Positions 28,523 to 37,290 of a DNA stretch of 64,000 bases are shown in pieces (within the stretch, counting starts at the first letter, position 1; each line of letters begins with the position of its first letter). Source of the DNA: Flavobacteriales bacterium CG_4_9_14_3_um_filter_40_17. Its GTDB lineage: Bacteria > Bacteroidota > Bacteroidia > Flavobacteriales > Flavobacteriaceae. A program made the position numbers and the translations under genes. The notes beneath the pieces were generated by a model. That model searched no databases and was not told where the DNA came from. It saw only the letters and a list, made by a program, of their open reading frames with translations. The stretch is taken from the NCBI GenBank assembly GCA_002790195.1, contig PFUR01000014.1:1-64000 (forward strand), read 5' to 3'.

Positions 28523-29920
28523 TTACTTTCCGATACAAAAATTGGCAAAAATATTTCCAAGTAACTCATCGTTAGATACTTGACCTGTTATTTCCCCCAA
28601 ATGATACAATGCCTGCCGAATATCTATAGCCATCAAATCGGATGACAACCCGGATTGCAAACCATGCTTTACTTTCTGAGTTTCCTCCAAAGCTTTCAAC
28701 AGTGCATCGTAATGTCGCACATTGGTCACGATGGCTTCGTTGTTGCGCAAAACACCTGTATTCACAAAAGAAAGCAAGCTGCTTTTTAGTTCCTCTATCC
28801 CTGTTTTATTTTTAGCAGAAATGGTTTCAAGCTTCAGGTTTAAGGTTTTTAGTTGTTCCCGAATTAATTTGATGTCAGCCTCTTCGATAAGATCTACTTT
28901 ATTGATGGTTATCACGAGGGGTTTCAGTGGATATTTGTTTTTAACTTTTTCAATTTCATTGATGTAATCAGTACTTTGAATTTTAAACTTTAGACCATCG
29001 AACAAATAAACAACTACCTGTGCCTGCTCGATTTTTTCAAAAGTGCGTTTGATACCCAACCCCTCAATATGATCAGCTGTTTCGCGAATGCCTGCGGTGT
29101 CGATAAACCGAAAACCGATGCCGTCAATTACCAATTCATCTTCAATGGTATCTCGGGTGGTGCCGGCAATCTCTGAAACAATGGCGCGTTCTTCGTTGAG
29201 CAAGGCATTAAGCAAAGTTGATTTACCGACATTCGGCTCACCAACAATCGCAACGGGAATGCCGTTTTTGATGACGTTCCCCACAGCAAAAGAATCAATC
29301 AAACGCTTGAGGATATGCTCTATTCTATTCAGCAACTCTTTGAACTGTGAGCGATCTGCAAATTCGACATCTTCCTCGGCAAAGTCGAGCTCGAGTTCGA
29401 TAAGTGAGGCGAAATTGAGCAACTCTTCCCGCAATTTGGCTATTTCATTGCTAAACCCGCCGCGCATTTGCCGAATGGCTATTTGGTGGCTTGCTTCGTT
29501 GTCTGAGGCAATCAAATCGGCGACTGCCTCGGCCTGACTCAAATCCATTTTGCCGTTTAAGAAGGCTCTCAGGGTGAATTCGCCGGCTTGTGCCATGCGG
29601 CATCCTTGCCTGATTAATAACTGAATGATTTGCTGTTGAATAAAAACAGAACCGTGGCAAGATATTTCCACCACATCCTCGCCAGTATAAGAATATGGGT
29701 TCCTAAAAATGGAGAGCAACACTTGATCCAATACTTTTTCACCATCAACTACATCCCCCAAATAAATGGTATGCGATTTTTGCTTAGTTAGGTCTTTTCC
29801 GGAAACCGATAGAAACACCTTAGACGCTATCGAAATGGAATCTATACCCGATAAGCGAATCACGGCAATGGCACCAGCACCAGAAGGAGTGGCCAAAGCG
29901 ACAATGGTTTCTTGTTGCAT
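28523..29920 (-). CDS. mnmE: tRNA modification GTPase MnmE
   Basis: MnmE works with MnmG to make the 5-carboxymethylaminomethyl group on U34 of certain tRNAs. The 465 residues contain the N-terminal folate-binding domain (start to about 120), the helical domain, an inserted G domain with GEPNVGKSTLLNALL, the switch region AGTTRDTIED, DTAGIRETAD, and the NKVD G4 motif. The chain ends in CIGK, the family's catalytic Cys. All the hallmarks are intact. Confidence 0.97.
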   Translation of the reverse strand: MQQETIVALATPSGAGAIAVIRLSGIDSISIASKVFLSVSGKDLTKQKSHTIYLGDVVDGEKVLDQVLLSIFRNPYSYTGEDVVEISCHGSVFIQQQIIQLLIRQGCRMAQAGEFTLRAFLNGKMDLSQAEAVADLIASDNEASHQIAIRQMRGGFSNEIAKLREELLNFASLIELELDFAEEDVEFADRSQFKELLNRIEHILKRLIDSFAVGNVIKNGIPVAIVGEPNVGKSTLLNALLNEERAIVSEIAGTTRDTIEDELVIDGIGFRFIDTAGIRETADHIEGLGIKRTFEKIEQAQVVVYLFDGLKFKIQSTDYINEIEKVKNKYPLKPLVITINKVDLIEEADIKLIREQLKTLNLKLETISAKNKTGIEELKSSLLSFVNTGVLRNNEAIVTNVRHYDALLKALEETQKVKHGLQSGLSSDLMAIDIRQALYHLGEITGQVSNDELLGNIFANFCIGK

Positions 29921-30066
29921 ACAAATGTTTTATGCAAAATTAAGGAATTTTACCCCATCAAAGCTAACTGTAATTTTGTCATTTACAACCTCCCGAATTG
30001 ACTTTATGTCATTAAATACCAGCACTATAAAGTCAAAATGTCGCGTTTTACCCATTGGAATGCAAA

Positions 30067-30082
30067 TTGATTATCTAATCAA
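30067..30082 (+). promoter_or_regulatory. Palindrome TTGATTA-TC-TAATCAA upstream of hsp20
   Basis: This is a perfect 7-bp inverted repeat with a 2-base centre, 32 bases before the hsp20 ATG. It is a candidate operator. The TTG may also act as a -33 element, although the -7 (TAACCTTT, 22 bases later) is imperfect. Confidence 0.3.
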
Positions 30083-30113
30083 TAAAATGTCTAACCTTTA
30101 AATCATAAACACC

Positions 30114-30548
30114 ATGACACTCGTAAAAACAAACAACGACTTTTGGTTTCCATCTGTTATCGATGAATTTTTGAAACCAGACTTTTTTGGCGGTAAACTT
30201 TCCATGGGCTTAGAAATCCCTGCCGTCAACATCAAAGAGACAGATCGTAACTTTGCCTTGGAATTGGCAGCTCCCGGTAAGAAAAAAGATGATTTTGTCA
30301 TCGAAGTTGACGACAATATCTTGACGATTTCTTCCGAAGAAAAAATTGAAAATGTAGAAGAAAACAAAGAAGAACGCTACACCCGAAAAGAATTTGGCTT
30401 CTCTTCATTCAAACGCTCTTTTACTTTGCCTGATTCAGTCGATGAAGCGCACATCAAAGCTGTTTACAAAGAAGGTATTTTGACTTTGACTTTGCCCAAA
30501 CGCAAGGAAGCACTTCCAAAACCCAAAAAAATGATTGAGATAGCCTAA
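30114..30548 (+). CDS. Hsp20/alpha-crystallin small heat-shock protein
   Basis: This is a 144-residue ATP-independent holdase that binds unfolding proteins. The alpha-crystallin domain (about 38-130) starts VNIKETDRNFALELAAPGKK, continues DDFVIEVDDNILTISSE, has the F-rich loop (GFSSFKRSFTLPDSVDE) and ends with the A-x-x-x-GVLTLTLPK-like motif (YKEGILTLTLPK). The short C-terminal tail is LPKPKKMIEIA. It is monocistronic with a strong terminator. Confidence 0.95.
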   Translation: MTLVKTNNDFWFPSVIDEFLKPDFFGGKLSMGLEIPAVNIKETDRNFALELAAPGKKKDDFVIEVDDNILTISSEEKIENVEENKEERYTRKEFGFSSFKRSFTLPDSVDEAHIKAVYKEGILTLTLPKRKEALPKPKKMIEIA

Positions 30549-30563
30549 ACTGCTTTGTATCGT

Positions 30564-30616
30564 TCTCAAAAATCGAAACCTCACAGCCACGAAGTTGTGA
30601 GGTTTTCTTTTTGAGA
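30564..30616 (+). terminator. Terminator of hsp20
   Basis: An inner stem AAACCTCACA / TGTGAGGTTT encloses a 10-base loop, with an outer stem TCTCAAAAA / TTTTTGAGA. The T-run follows on the plus strand, 16 bases after the hsp20 stop. Confidence 0.8.
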
Positions 30617-30693
30617 TGATTTGATTTTATAATTTAAATGAACCAAGTCCGTGATTTAATATTTTTTTATAAGAAATAAAAGAACTTATATTA

Positions 30694-30921
30694 ATGATAT
30701 ACAACACTTTAAACGTTAGGCATGTTAGCATTTCCACCCTGATGGAATCGAATCTGCATATCCTAACACAGCATCAAAAACATTACATTACTCAAAGAGT
30801 AGCATATAAAATCGCCCAGTCTATTATGCAAAATATGCACCCTGACACTTGCCAATCGATCGGTTTAAAATTTGGCAGCCAACTACAAATTTTTCAGGAA
30901 TTTCAATTTGAACCCGGCTAA
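30694..30921 (+). CDS. Small hypothetical protein
   Basis: This is a 75-codon frame, or 59 if translation starts at the internal ATG at 30742 (MESNLHILTQHQ). It is polar and Gln/His-rich, with no signal peptide and no recognised domain. The central stretch QRVAYKIAQSIMQNMHPDT could form an amphipathic helix. It lies alone between hsp20 and the ketoacyl synthase gene. Coding support is weak. Confidence 0.35.
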   Translation: MIYNTLNVRHVSISTLMESNLHILTQHQKHYITQRVAYKIAQSIMQNMHPDTCQSIGLKFGSQLQIFQEFQFEPG

Positions 30922-31030
30922 TTTTTCGTTTTTTGAAATGAATATTTGCAAATCTGCCATTTAGTAAACTTAAATTTGATTAACTTGCCGTGTTATTTAA
31001 CCTTAAACAATTAACATAAAAATACTGCAC

Positions 31031-32041
31031 ATGTATCAATCTCGAATTATAGGGCTTGGCCATTACGTACCCGAAAATATAGTAACTAATGACGAATTGT
31101 CAAAATTGATGGACACCAATGATGCTTGGATTCAGGAACGCACCGGAATTAAAGAGCGACGTTGGGTGAAGCCGGGATCAGGCGAGACAACTTCAACCAT
31201 GGGAACTGAAGCAGCAAAAATAGCCATCGAACGCGCCGGCATCGACAAAGACGAGATTGATTTCATTATTTTCGCAACTCTCAGCCCGGATTACTACTTC
31301 CCCGGACCGGGCGTCATGGTGCAGGAAGCCTTAGATATCAAAACCATAGGTGCACTCGATGTCCGTAACCAGTGTTCCGGATTTCTATACGCACTTTCAG
31401 TAGCCGATCAATTTATCAAAACCGGCATGTACAAAAAAATATTGGTTATCGGCTCTGAACTTCATTCGCGTGGCCTTGACAAAACCACACGCGGACGAGG
31501 TGTTTCTGTCATTTTCGGCGACGGTGCTGGAGCGGTGGTTTTGAGCAGGTCAGAAGATGCTAAAAAAGGTATTTTATCTACCCATTTACATTCGCAGGGA
31601 GAGCATGCCAAAGAGCTTTCGCTCGTTGCGCCTGGTATGGGGAAACGTTGGGTAAGCGATATATTGCGAGAAAACGACCCGAATGATGAATCTTATTTTC
31701 CTTATATGAACGGGCAGTTTGTATTCAAAAATGCGATTGTGCGTTTTGTGGAAGTCATCAACGAAGGGCTTCAAAAGAACAATCTCACCAAAGAAGACAT
31801 TAACTTATTAATCCCGCATCAAGCCAATTTGCGGATTTCACAGTTTGTGCAACACAAATTCGGCTTGCGTGACGATCAGGTTTACAACAACATTGTTCGA
31901 TATGGCAACACTACTGCTGCATCCATTCCAATTGCGCTTACTGAAGCATGGCAAGAAGGAAAAATTAAAGAAGGGAATTTGGTCGTGTTGGCAGCTTTCG
32001 GAAGTGGATTCACTTGGGGAAGTGCGATTATCCGATGGTAA
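31031..32041 (+). CDS. 3-oxoacyl-ACP synthase III family (FabH-like ketosynthase)
   Basis: This is a thiolase-fold condensing enzyme, 336 residues. The catalytic triad is present: Cys115 in RNQCSGF, His263 in LIPHQAN and Asn293 in VRYGNTTAA. GDGAGAVVL is the expected glycine-rich strand. FabH makes acetoacetyl-ACP and starts fatty-acid synthesis, but Bacteroidota often carry several paralogues and this one could serve a secondary acyl or polyketide product. No fab or acp genes adjoin it, so no specific symbol is assigned. Confidence 0.9.
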   Translation: MYQSRIIGLGHYVPENIVTNDELSKLMDTNDAWIQERTGIKERRWVKPGSGETTSTMGTEAAKIAIERAGIDKDEIDFIIFATLSPDYYFPGPGVMVQEALDIKTIGALDVRNQCSGFLYALSVADQFIKTGMYKKILVIGSELHSRGLDKTTRGRGVSVIFGDGAGAVVLSRSEDAKKGILSTHLHSQGEHAKELSLVAPGMGKRWVSDILRENDPNDESYFPYMNGQFVFKNAIVRFVEVINEGLQKNNLTKEDINLLIPHQANLRISQFVQHKFGLRDDQVYNNIVRYGNTTAASIPIALTEAWQEGKIKEGNLVVLAAFGSGFTWGSAIIRW

Positions 32042-32219
32042 AAACAGTTGTGGTAGTTAGCTGAGTTTGTCCAAATGCTGAGTTTTATTGAATTATATCG
32101 GGCTGATAAATAATAGTGGGGAGGCCTGAAAAAAGAATTGGTTTGTTGTGAATCATTTTTCAAATAAATTATTAATTTTATATTGAAATACAGCATGCTA
32201 ACTCCAAAAACTATTCACC

Positions 32220-32672
32220 ATGAAATCAACATTAATTCCTATCTTCGGCCTTCTTCTCTTATTTCTGATGAGTTTTATTTCCATCCGGCCGCCTCAATCG
32301 ACTAAAACAAGCTTGGAAGGGCCTTGGAAATTGAAAAGTATACATATCTATGAAGACAACCATATCATAGACACCATCGTTTCCAGCGAAGAATATAAAC
32401 AAATAAAAATCTACAGCGAAGGAAAAGTAATGTGGACGCGTTATGTACCCAAAGACTCAGCCGAATGGTTTGGCTACGGCTCCTTCAAGGTGATAGGTGA
32501 AACGTTGGAAGAAACGTTGGAATACGGTTCTTCTTCCATGATGAAAATCATTGATACCATGCGGGTTTTTAAATTCAAATTAGAAATCTCGAATGACCAC
32601 TACAGCCAGATTTCGGTAGATGCAAACGGGCAATACTCGCAGGCTGAAAATTATGAAAGAATCAAAGAATAG
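32220..32672 (+). CDS. Lipocalin-like exported protein
   Basis: This 150-residue protein has an N-terminal hydrophobic signal or anchor (IPIFGLLLLFLMSFISI). The mature part begins TSLEGPWKLKSIHIYEDN, followed by strands in the pattern of small bacterial lipocalin-like (DUF4488-type) proteins, with a closing SQAENYERIKE. There is no lipobox Cys. It is convergent with the DUF1080 gene, the two stops being 6 bases apart. Its ligand is unknown. Confidence 0.65.
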   Translation: MKSTLIPIFGLLLLFLMSFISIRPPQSTKTSLEGPWKLKSIHIYEDNHIIDTIVSSEEYKQIKIYSEGKVMWTRYVPKDSAEWFGYGSFKVIGETLEETLEYGSSSMMKIIDTMRVFKFKLEISNDHYSQISVDANGQYSQAENYERIKE

Positions 32673-32677
32673 ACAAA

Positions 32678-33427
32678 TCAATTCATCTCTCTGATTTTTA
32701 AATTTCTGAATGCAACTTCATTTCCATGATCCTGCAAACCGATTTTCCCGCTTTTTATTTTTGCAAAAGCCGGCCAGTCTCTAAACTTGGATCGAGCTAC
32801 CATCACATCCCATTCTTCGCCTTGCAATGGGAATGAAATTGCCTCTTTGCCGTTGATGCTGAGTTTCCCCAAGTTTACCTTGTGATTGATTTCCAAAACA
32901 TATAAATTCCATTCTCCCGCGGGTTTGACCAATCCTTCAGGTGCGGCAATCATGTCGTATAAAGCGCCCGCTTTGTGGGTCGTGCCATTTTTTGCATCGG
33001 GATGCCGCTCATCGTCCAAAAGTTGAATCTCCGCACCGGTTTCGTATGCTTCCGGATATTTGGGGTCTTCCTGCACACCCCAAAACAAACCGCTGTTGCC
33101 GCCTTCGGATATTTTCCATTCAAGCGACAGCACAAAATCGGTATAAACTTTGTCGGTAACGATGTTGTTGCCTCGAGCCGATTCGGGTGTTGGCCTGAAA
33201 ACCATCGTACCGTCTTCAATATGCCATTCAGGTGAAACCCCCTCTTTAAGATACAGGTGCCAACCGTCAAAAGATTTTCCGTCAAAAAGAGATGTCCAAG
33301 ATTGCTCGCTTTCGGTTGTTTTCATATCGGTGGCTTTAGTAATTTCGGTTTCTTTATCTGCTTTTTTGGAGTTTTGGCAAGCGGTAAAAGTTGTCAAAAG
33401 TGCCAGAATGAGAATTGGGTTTTTCAT
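32678..33427 (-). CDS. DUF1080 lipoprotein (3-keto-disaccharide hydrolase family)
   Basis: This 249-residue lipoprotein has a clear lipobox (MKNPILILALLTTFTAC, Cys17). The jelly-roll/LamG-like domain starts SWTSLFDGKSFDGWHLY. The family hallmarks W-H-I/L-E-D-G near WHIEDGTMVF, FVLSLEWKISEGGNSGLFWG and GTTHKAGALYDMIA all fit DUF1080, now named the 3-keto-disaccharide hydrolase domain. It is the last gene of the leftward sugar cluster. It is predicted to cleave 3-keto-glycosides in the periplasm, after oxidation by the GMC dehydrogenases. The exact substrate is not deducible. Confidence 0.88.
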   Translation of the reverse strand: MKNPILILALLTTFTACQNSKKADKETEITKATDMKTTESEQSWTSLFDGKSFDGWHLYLKEGVSPEWHIEDGTMVFRPTPESARGNNIVTDKVYTDFVLSLEWKISEGGNSGLFWGVQEDPKYPEAYETGAEIQLLDDERHPDAKNGTTHKAGALYDMIAAPEGLVKPAGEWNLYVLEINHKVNLGKLSINGKEAISFPLQGEEWDVMVARSKFRDWPAFAKIKSGKIGLQDHGNEVAFRNLKIREMN

Positions 33428-33489
33428 ATTGGGTTTATTATTAGCGATTAACTACCATAAGGCGTTAGACTTATTTGTTATTTATTATT

Positions 33490-33632
33490 CGATCAGTTTT
33501 TAGTTTTGAATGCTTAGTTTTTAGTTTTTTTAAAGTCAAATTGAAAAACTCAAATCTTATTCATTTACAAAATTTATAATCATTCAAAACTCAAAACCAA
33601 AGACTAAAAACTAAAAATTCAAAATTCATCAA
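33490..33632. repeat. Low-complexity inverted word repeats in spacer
   Basis: Copies of TTTTTAGTTTTGAATG and TTAGTTTTTAG on the left half reappear inverted (CATTCAAAACTCAAAAC, CTAAAAACTAAAAATTCAAA) on the right half. This fills most of the gap between the TIM-barrel gene and DUF1080. It could fold into a long weak hairpin. Confidence 0.6.
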
Positions 33633-33641
33633 TCGTTACTT

Positions 33642-34694
33642 TCAAATCCCCAAAATCTTTTTCAGTTTTTCTTTGTCGATTTCTGCTCCGGCAAAGTCGT
33701 CAAAGGCTCTTTGGGTTGCTTCGATGATGTGGCTTTTGATAAACGGTGCGCCTTCGCGCGCACCTTGCTCCGGACTTTTGATGCAGCACTCCCACTCCAT
33801 CACTGCCCAAACATCGCAACCGTATTGCGTAAGTTTAGAGAAAATGGTTTTAAAATCGATTTGGCCGTCTCCTGGCGAACGGTAGCGTCCGGCGCGGTCG
33901 CCCCAGTTGTTGTATCCGCCGAAAGCGCCTTTTTTTCCCGTCGGGTTAAATTCCGAATCTTTGACGTGAAAGGCCTTGATAAATTGATGATAATGGTCGA
34001 TGTATTCGATGTAATCCAATTGTTGCAACACAAAATGGCTCGGATCATACAAAATATTTACCCGTTTGTGATTGCCTGTGGCTTTCAAAAACCGCTCGAA
34101 GGTATCGCCATCGTGTATGTCTTCGCCAGGATGCACTTCATAGCACACATCCACGCCGTTTTGGTCATACACATCGAGAATAGGTTTCCAACGTTTGGCC
34201 AATTCTTCGAAACCCAACTCGACCAATCCCGGCGGGCGTTGTGGCCACGGATGCCAAGTATGCCAAAGCAACGCTCCCGAAAATGTAGCATGTACATTGA
34301 GCCCCAATCTTCTGCTGGCAACGGCCGCTTTTTTGACGGCTTCGATGGCCCATTCGGTGCGCGCTTTCGGGTTTCCTTTCAACGCGTCGGGGGCAAAATT
34401 GTCAAACATAATGTCGTAGGCAGGATGCACCGCCACCAATTGGCCTTGTAGATGTGTGGAGAGCTCGGTAATTTCCAATCCATACGAGTTGATTTTCCCT
34501 TTGAGTTCATCGCAGTAGGCCTGACTTTCGGCAGCCTTGTCCAAATCGATGAGAAATTTTTCCCAAGTCGGGATTTGTATGCCTTTGTAGCCTAAATCCG
34601 CAGCCCATTTGCACATTCCATCCAACGAATTGAAAGGTGCTTTGTTTTCTACAAATTGAGCCAAAAATACGGCGGGTCCTTTGATGGTTTTCAT
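33642..34694 (-). CDS. Cytoplasmic sugar isomerase/epimerase-like TIM-barrel protein
   Basis: This 350-residue AP-endonuclease-2-type (xylose-isomerase-like) TIM barrel has no signal peptide. Metal-site residues are visible in CYEVHPGED, ILYDPSHFVLQ, FHVKDSEF and VMEWECCI. The glycine-rich tail of the barrel (YRSPGDGQIDF) is typical of these sugar isomerase/epimerases. In 3-keto-sugar clusters such proteins are thought to act as isomerases, hydratases or lyases on the keto-sugars. It lies between the Gfo/Idh/MocA gene and DUF1080 in one transcription direction. The precise reaction is inferred. Confidence 0.85.
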   Translation of the reverse strand: MKTIKGPAVFLAQFVENKAPFNSLDGMCKWAADLGYKGIQIPTWEKFLIDLDKAAESQAYCDELKGKINSYGLEITELSTHLQGQLVAVHPAYDIMFDNFAPDALKGNPKARTEWAIEAVKKAAVASRRLGLNVHATFSGALLWHTWHPWPQRPPGLVELGFEELAKRWKPILDVYDQNGVDVCYEVHPGEDIHDGDTFERFLKATGNHKRVNILYDPSHFVLQQLDYIEYIDHYHQFIKAFHVKDSEFNPTGKKGAFGGYNNWGDRAGRYRSPGDGQIDFKTIFSKLTQYGCDVWAVMEWECCIKSPEQGAREGAPFIKSHIIEATQRAFDDFAGAEIDKEKLKKILGI

Positions 34695-34755
34695 CTTTTT
34701 GTATTCGTTATATGTTACTGGTTTCTGGTTTCTTGATGTTTGTTAATAAATTCAC

Positions 34756-34787
34756 CATCGAATCATCAAATCATCGAATCATCAAAC
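34756..34787. repeat. Direct 16-bp tandem repeat in spacer
   Basis: CATCGAATCATCAAAT is followed at once by CATCGAATCATCAAAC, a 15/16 match. A second small word repeat (GGTTTCTGGTTTC) lies just left of it. It is unlike the repeats in the other spacers of the cluster. Confidence 0.7.
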
Positions 34788-34791
34788 ATTT

Positions 34792-35928
34792 CTAATCTAA
34801 TTGAACCCAAACATTTCCATTTCGGTGCGATTCGACAGCTTTTTCGATAAAATCCATGCCGCGTGCGCCATCAATGATGGTTGGAAATTCACCTGAATTA
34901 TAAGACTCACCGCGAATGGCTTTGGCTATGCCTTTATAGATGTTGCCCATTGAATCGAAAATACCTTCCGGATGCCCGGGTGGTAGCTTGGTCCCTTCCA
35001 AAGACAGTTTGGAGTTGTAAGTATGGCCAGGTTTTAATATTTTTAGTGGGTGCCCGTCTTCCAATAAATACAAATAATTCGGATTCTCTTGTTCCCATTT
35101 CAAACCGGCTTTTTTGCCATAGACTTGTACGGTGAAATTGTTTTCTTCACCCGTCGCGATTTGGCTCGCCCGAATGACCCCTTTTACATTGTCAGAAAAA
35201 CGAATCAAGATAGTGCCATCTATATCCATGCGGTTGTCTTCATACAGATAATTCAAATCTGCCAAAATCGAATTGACATGTAGTCCGGTCACAAACTCTA
35301 TCATATCGAAAGCGTGGGTGCCGATGTCACCAACACAACAACTGATACCCGATTTTTCGGGATTCAAACGCCAAGTATTTGCCCGTTTTTCTTTGTCGTG
35401 TATAATCGGATTGATCCAACCTTGGTAGTATTGAACATCCACTTTCTGTATTTCACCCAGCTCGCCGTTGAGAATCATTTCGCGCATTTGCCGTACCATC
35501 GGGTAACCGGTATAGGTATAAGTAACCGCAAAAACGGCTTTTGTCTTGGCAAGTGTTTGTTTGAGAATTTTGGCTTCCTCATAGGTCGTGGTCATCGGTT
35601 TTTCGCAAATGACGTTAAAACCGTTTTCCAATAGTTTTTTTGCCATGGGAAAATGCAAAAAGTTCGGGGTCAGAATGGACACTACCTGTATCCGCTCGCT
35701 TGCTGGCATGGCTGTTTCTTTCTCAATCAACGTATCAAAATCTTTGTAAACCCGGTGGGTTGGAATCCCTATTCGTTCAGCAAAACCGATGTTTTGATCA
35801 AAATCAGGGTTAAAAACGCCGCCCACCAATTCGAAACTGTCGTACATAGAAGAAGCCACACGGTGCAAAACGCCAATCAGAGAATCTCCACCGCCGCCCA
35901 GTATTCCTAATCTTATTTTAGAACTCAT
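34792..35928 (-). CDS. Gfo/Idh/MocA-family oxidoreductase
   Basis: This is a 378-residue NAD(P)-dependent sugar oxidoreductase. The N-terminal Rossmann loop is LGILGGGGDSLIGVLH, and the family EKP motif is in VICEKPMTTTYEEA. The C-terminal domain shows the expected GDIGTHAFDMIEFVTGLH. It has no signal and is cytoplasmic. In the proposed pathway it would reduce 3-keto-glucose (or a keto-acid sugar) back to glucose, or oxidise the sugar first. The direction of the reaction is not shown by sequence. Confidence 0.92.
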   Translation of the reverse strand: MSSKIRLGILGGGGDSLIGVLHRVASSMYDSFELVGGVFNPDFDQNIGFAERIGIPTHRVYKDFDTLIEKETAMPASERIQVVSILTPNFLHFPMAKKLLENGFNVICEKPMTTTYEEAKILKQTLAKTKAVFAVTYTYTGYPMVRQMREMILNGELGEIQKVDVQYYQGWINPIIHDKEKRANTWRLNPEKSGISCCVGDIGTHAFDMIEFVTGLHVNSILADLNYLYEDNRMDIDGTILIRFSDNVKGVIRASQIATGEENNFTVQVYGKKAGLKWEQENPNYLYLLEDGHPLKILKPGHTYNSKLSLEGTKLPPGHPEGIFDSMGNIYKGIAKAIRGESYNSGEFPTIIDGARGMDFIEKAVESHRNGNVWVQLD

Positions 35929-35935
35929 AATATAT

Positions 35936-35971
35936 AATTTGAAAATGAAACAATTTGAAAATTTGAAAATG
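35936..35971. repeat. AATTTGAAAATG word repeat in spacer
   Basis: Three near-copies of (A)ATTTGAAA(ATG) follow each other between the transporter and oxidoreductase genes. It is the third distinct word repeat in this operon's spacers. Confidence 0.6.
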
Positions 35972-36003
35972 TAATTATTCGTTGATTCGATAAATTTAAA
36001 AAA

Positions 36004-37230
36004 CTAAGGCTTATATTCAATTTTTTCGTTTTTGAAAAATAAGGCGAATAGAACAAACACGCCGATGGCAAAATAGGCCGGGAATGTCCAAATGGCCTTC
36101 CAAAGATGCGTGTCGTCAGGTCTCAAATATTCATCTGTGATTTTTCCGGCTACCCAAAAACCTATAAGCATCCCTACGCCGTAAGTGGCCAAGGTAATCA
36201 ATCCTTGTGCTGAGCTTTTGTATTTAGCGCCGGCTTTGGTATCCGTATAAATCTGGCCTGAAACAAAAAAGAAGTCATAACATATACCGTGCAATGCTAT
36301 CCCGATTAACAACATAAAAGTCAATTCCCCGGCATCGCCATTGGCAAACAAAAGATAGCGGACTGCCCAGGCGGCCATCCCGACCAAAATGGTATTTTTG
36401 AATCCAAATTTGGTAAAAAACAAAGGAAGCAACAGCATAAATAGTATTTCGGAAACCTGACCGACAGCCATTTTTGCGGTTGGATTTGTCATCCCGATTT
36501 CAGATAGAAAGGGATTCGTATTTTGATAATAAAAAGCCAGCGGAATACAAATTAATATGGATGCCAAGAAGAAAATAAAGAAGTTTTTATCCTTTAAAAG
36601 TTTTAAAGCATCTAACCCTAAGATTTCCGAAAGACTTACTTTTTCTTCCCGATTGGCTTGAGGTGGCGTTTTAGGCAACGTAAAACTAAAAATTCCCAGC
36701 ATAGCTGATGCAGCACCGACCATCATAAAGGTATTGCTCAAAAGGCCTTCTGCTCTGCCAGCTTCACTGTCCCAACCGGTAAAGCTGATGACAATACCTG
36801 CTATAACCCAACCGGCAGTGCCAAACACGCGCACAAAAGAGAACTCTTTGGATGGGTCTTTCATCTGTCTGAAAGAAATAGAATTGACCAACGCCAAAGT
36901 GGGCATGTACAAAATCATATAACCCAAGACGTAAGGGTAGAAAATGGAAAAATCAGAAGCTTGTGCCATCAAAAACATGAGCCCTGCGCCCAGAATATGA
37001 AGAATCCCCAAAATTTTCTCGGCATTAAAATAACGATCGGCTATCAGGCCTATTATAAAAGGGGCAATGATAGCTCCCCAGGATTGTGTTGAAAAAGCCA
37101 TGGCCGATTCGGCTCCTGAAGCATTGAGATTGGCATTCAAAAAAGTACCGAGCGTGACAAACCAACCACCCCAAATGAAAAATTCGAGAAACATCATCAG
37201 AGAAAGTTGAATGCGCGTTTTTAAGTTCAT
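36004..37230 (-). CDS. MFS transporter, nucleoside:H+ symporter (NupG/XapB) type
   Basis: This 408-residue integral membrane protein has twelve predicted helices. The N-terminus (LSLMMFLEFFIWGGWFVTLG) and SWGAIIAPFIIGLIADRYFN are typical of the Nuc_H_symport family. Bacteroidota use such paralogues for sugars as well as nucleosides. Its position, between a TIM-barrel lipoprotein and a sugar oxidoreductase, suggests that it brings a keto-sugar or monosaccharide across the inner membrane. The substrate is inferred from context only. Confidence 0.88.
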   Translation of the reverse strand: MNLKTRIQLSLMMFLEFFIWGGWFVTLGTFLNANLNASGAESAMAFSTQSWGAIIAPFIIGLIADRYFNAEKILGILHILGAGLMFLMAQASDFSIFYPYVLGYMILYMPTLALVNSISFRQMKDPSKEFSFVRVFGTAGWVIAGIVISFTGWDSEAGRAEGLLSNTFMMVGAASAMLGIFSFTLPKTPPQANREEKVSLSEILGLDALKLLKDKNFFIFFLASILICIPLAFYYQNTNPFLSEIGMTNPTAKMAVGQVSEILFMLLLPLFFTKFGFKNTILVGMAAWAVRYLLFANGDAGELTFMLLIGIALHGICYDFFFVSGQIYTDTKAGAKYKSSAQGLITLATYGVGMLIGFWVAGKITDEYLRPDDTHLWKAIWTFPAYFAIGVFVLFALFFKNEKIEYKP

Positions 37231-37231
37231 A

Positions 37232-37290
37232 GTTTAAAGTTTAAGTTGGTTTTGGTTATTTGTGATTTGGTATTTGTTGTTTGTTTATTT
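37232..37290. repeat. TTTGGTATTTG-type word repeat in spacer
   Basis: Overlapping words GTTTAAAGTTTAAG, TTGGTTTTGG, TTTGTGATTTGGTATTTG and TTGTTTGTTTATTT fill the gap before the transporter gene. This is the fourth distinct low-complexity spacer in the arm. Confidence 0.6.

Noticed and set aside
31031-32041. Start of a secondary-metabolite cluster
   Set aside because: The FabH-like synthase stands alone with no acyl carrier, ketoreductase or tailoring genes nearby.
33711-34451. Plus-strand frame of 246 codons opposite the TIM-barrel gene
   Set aside because: It is antisense to a conserved metal-binding TIM barrel and reads as shadow text.
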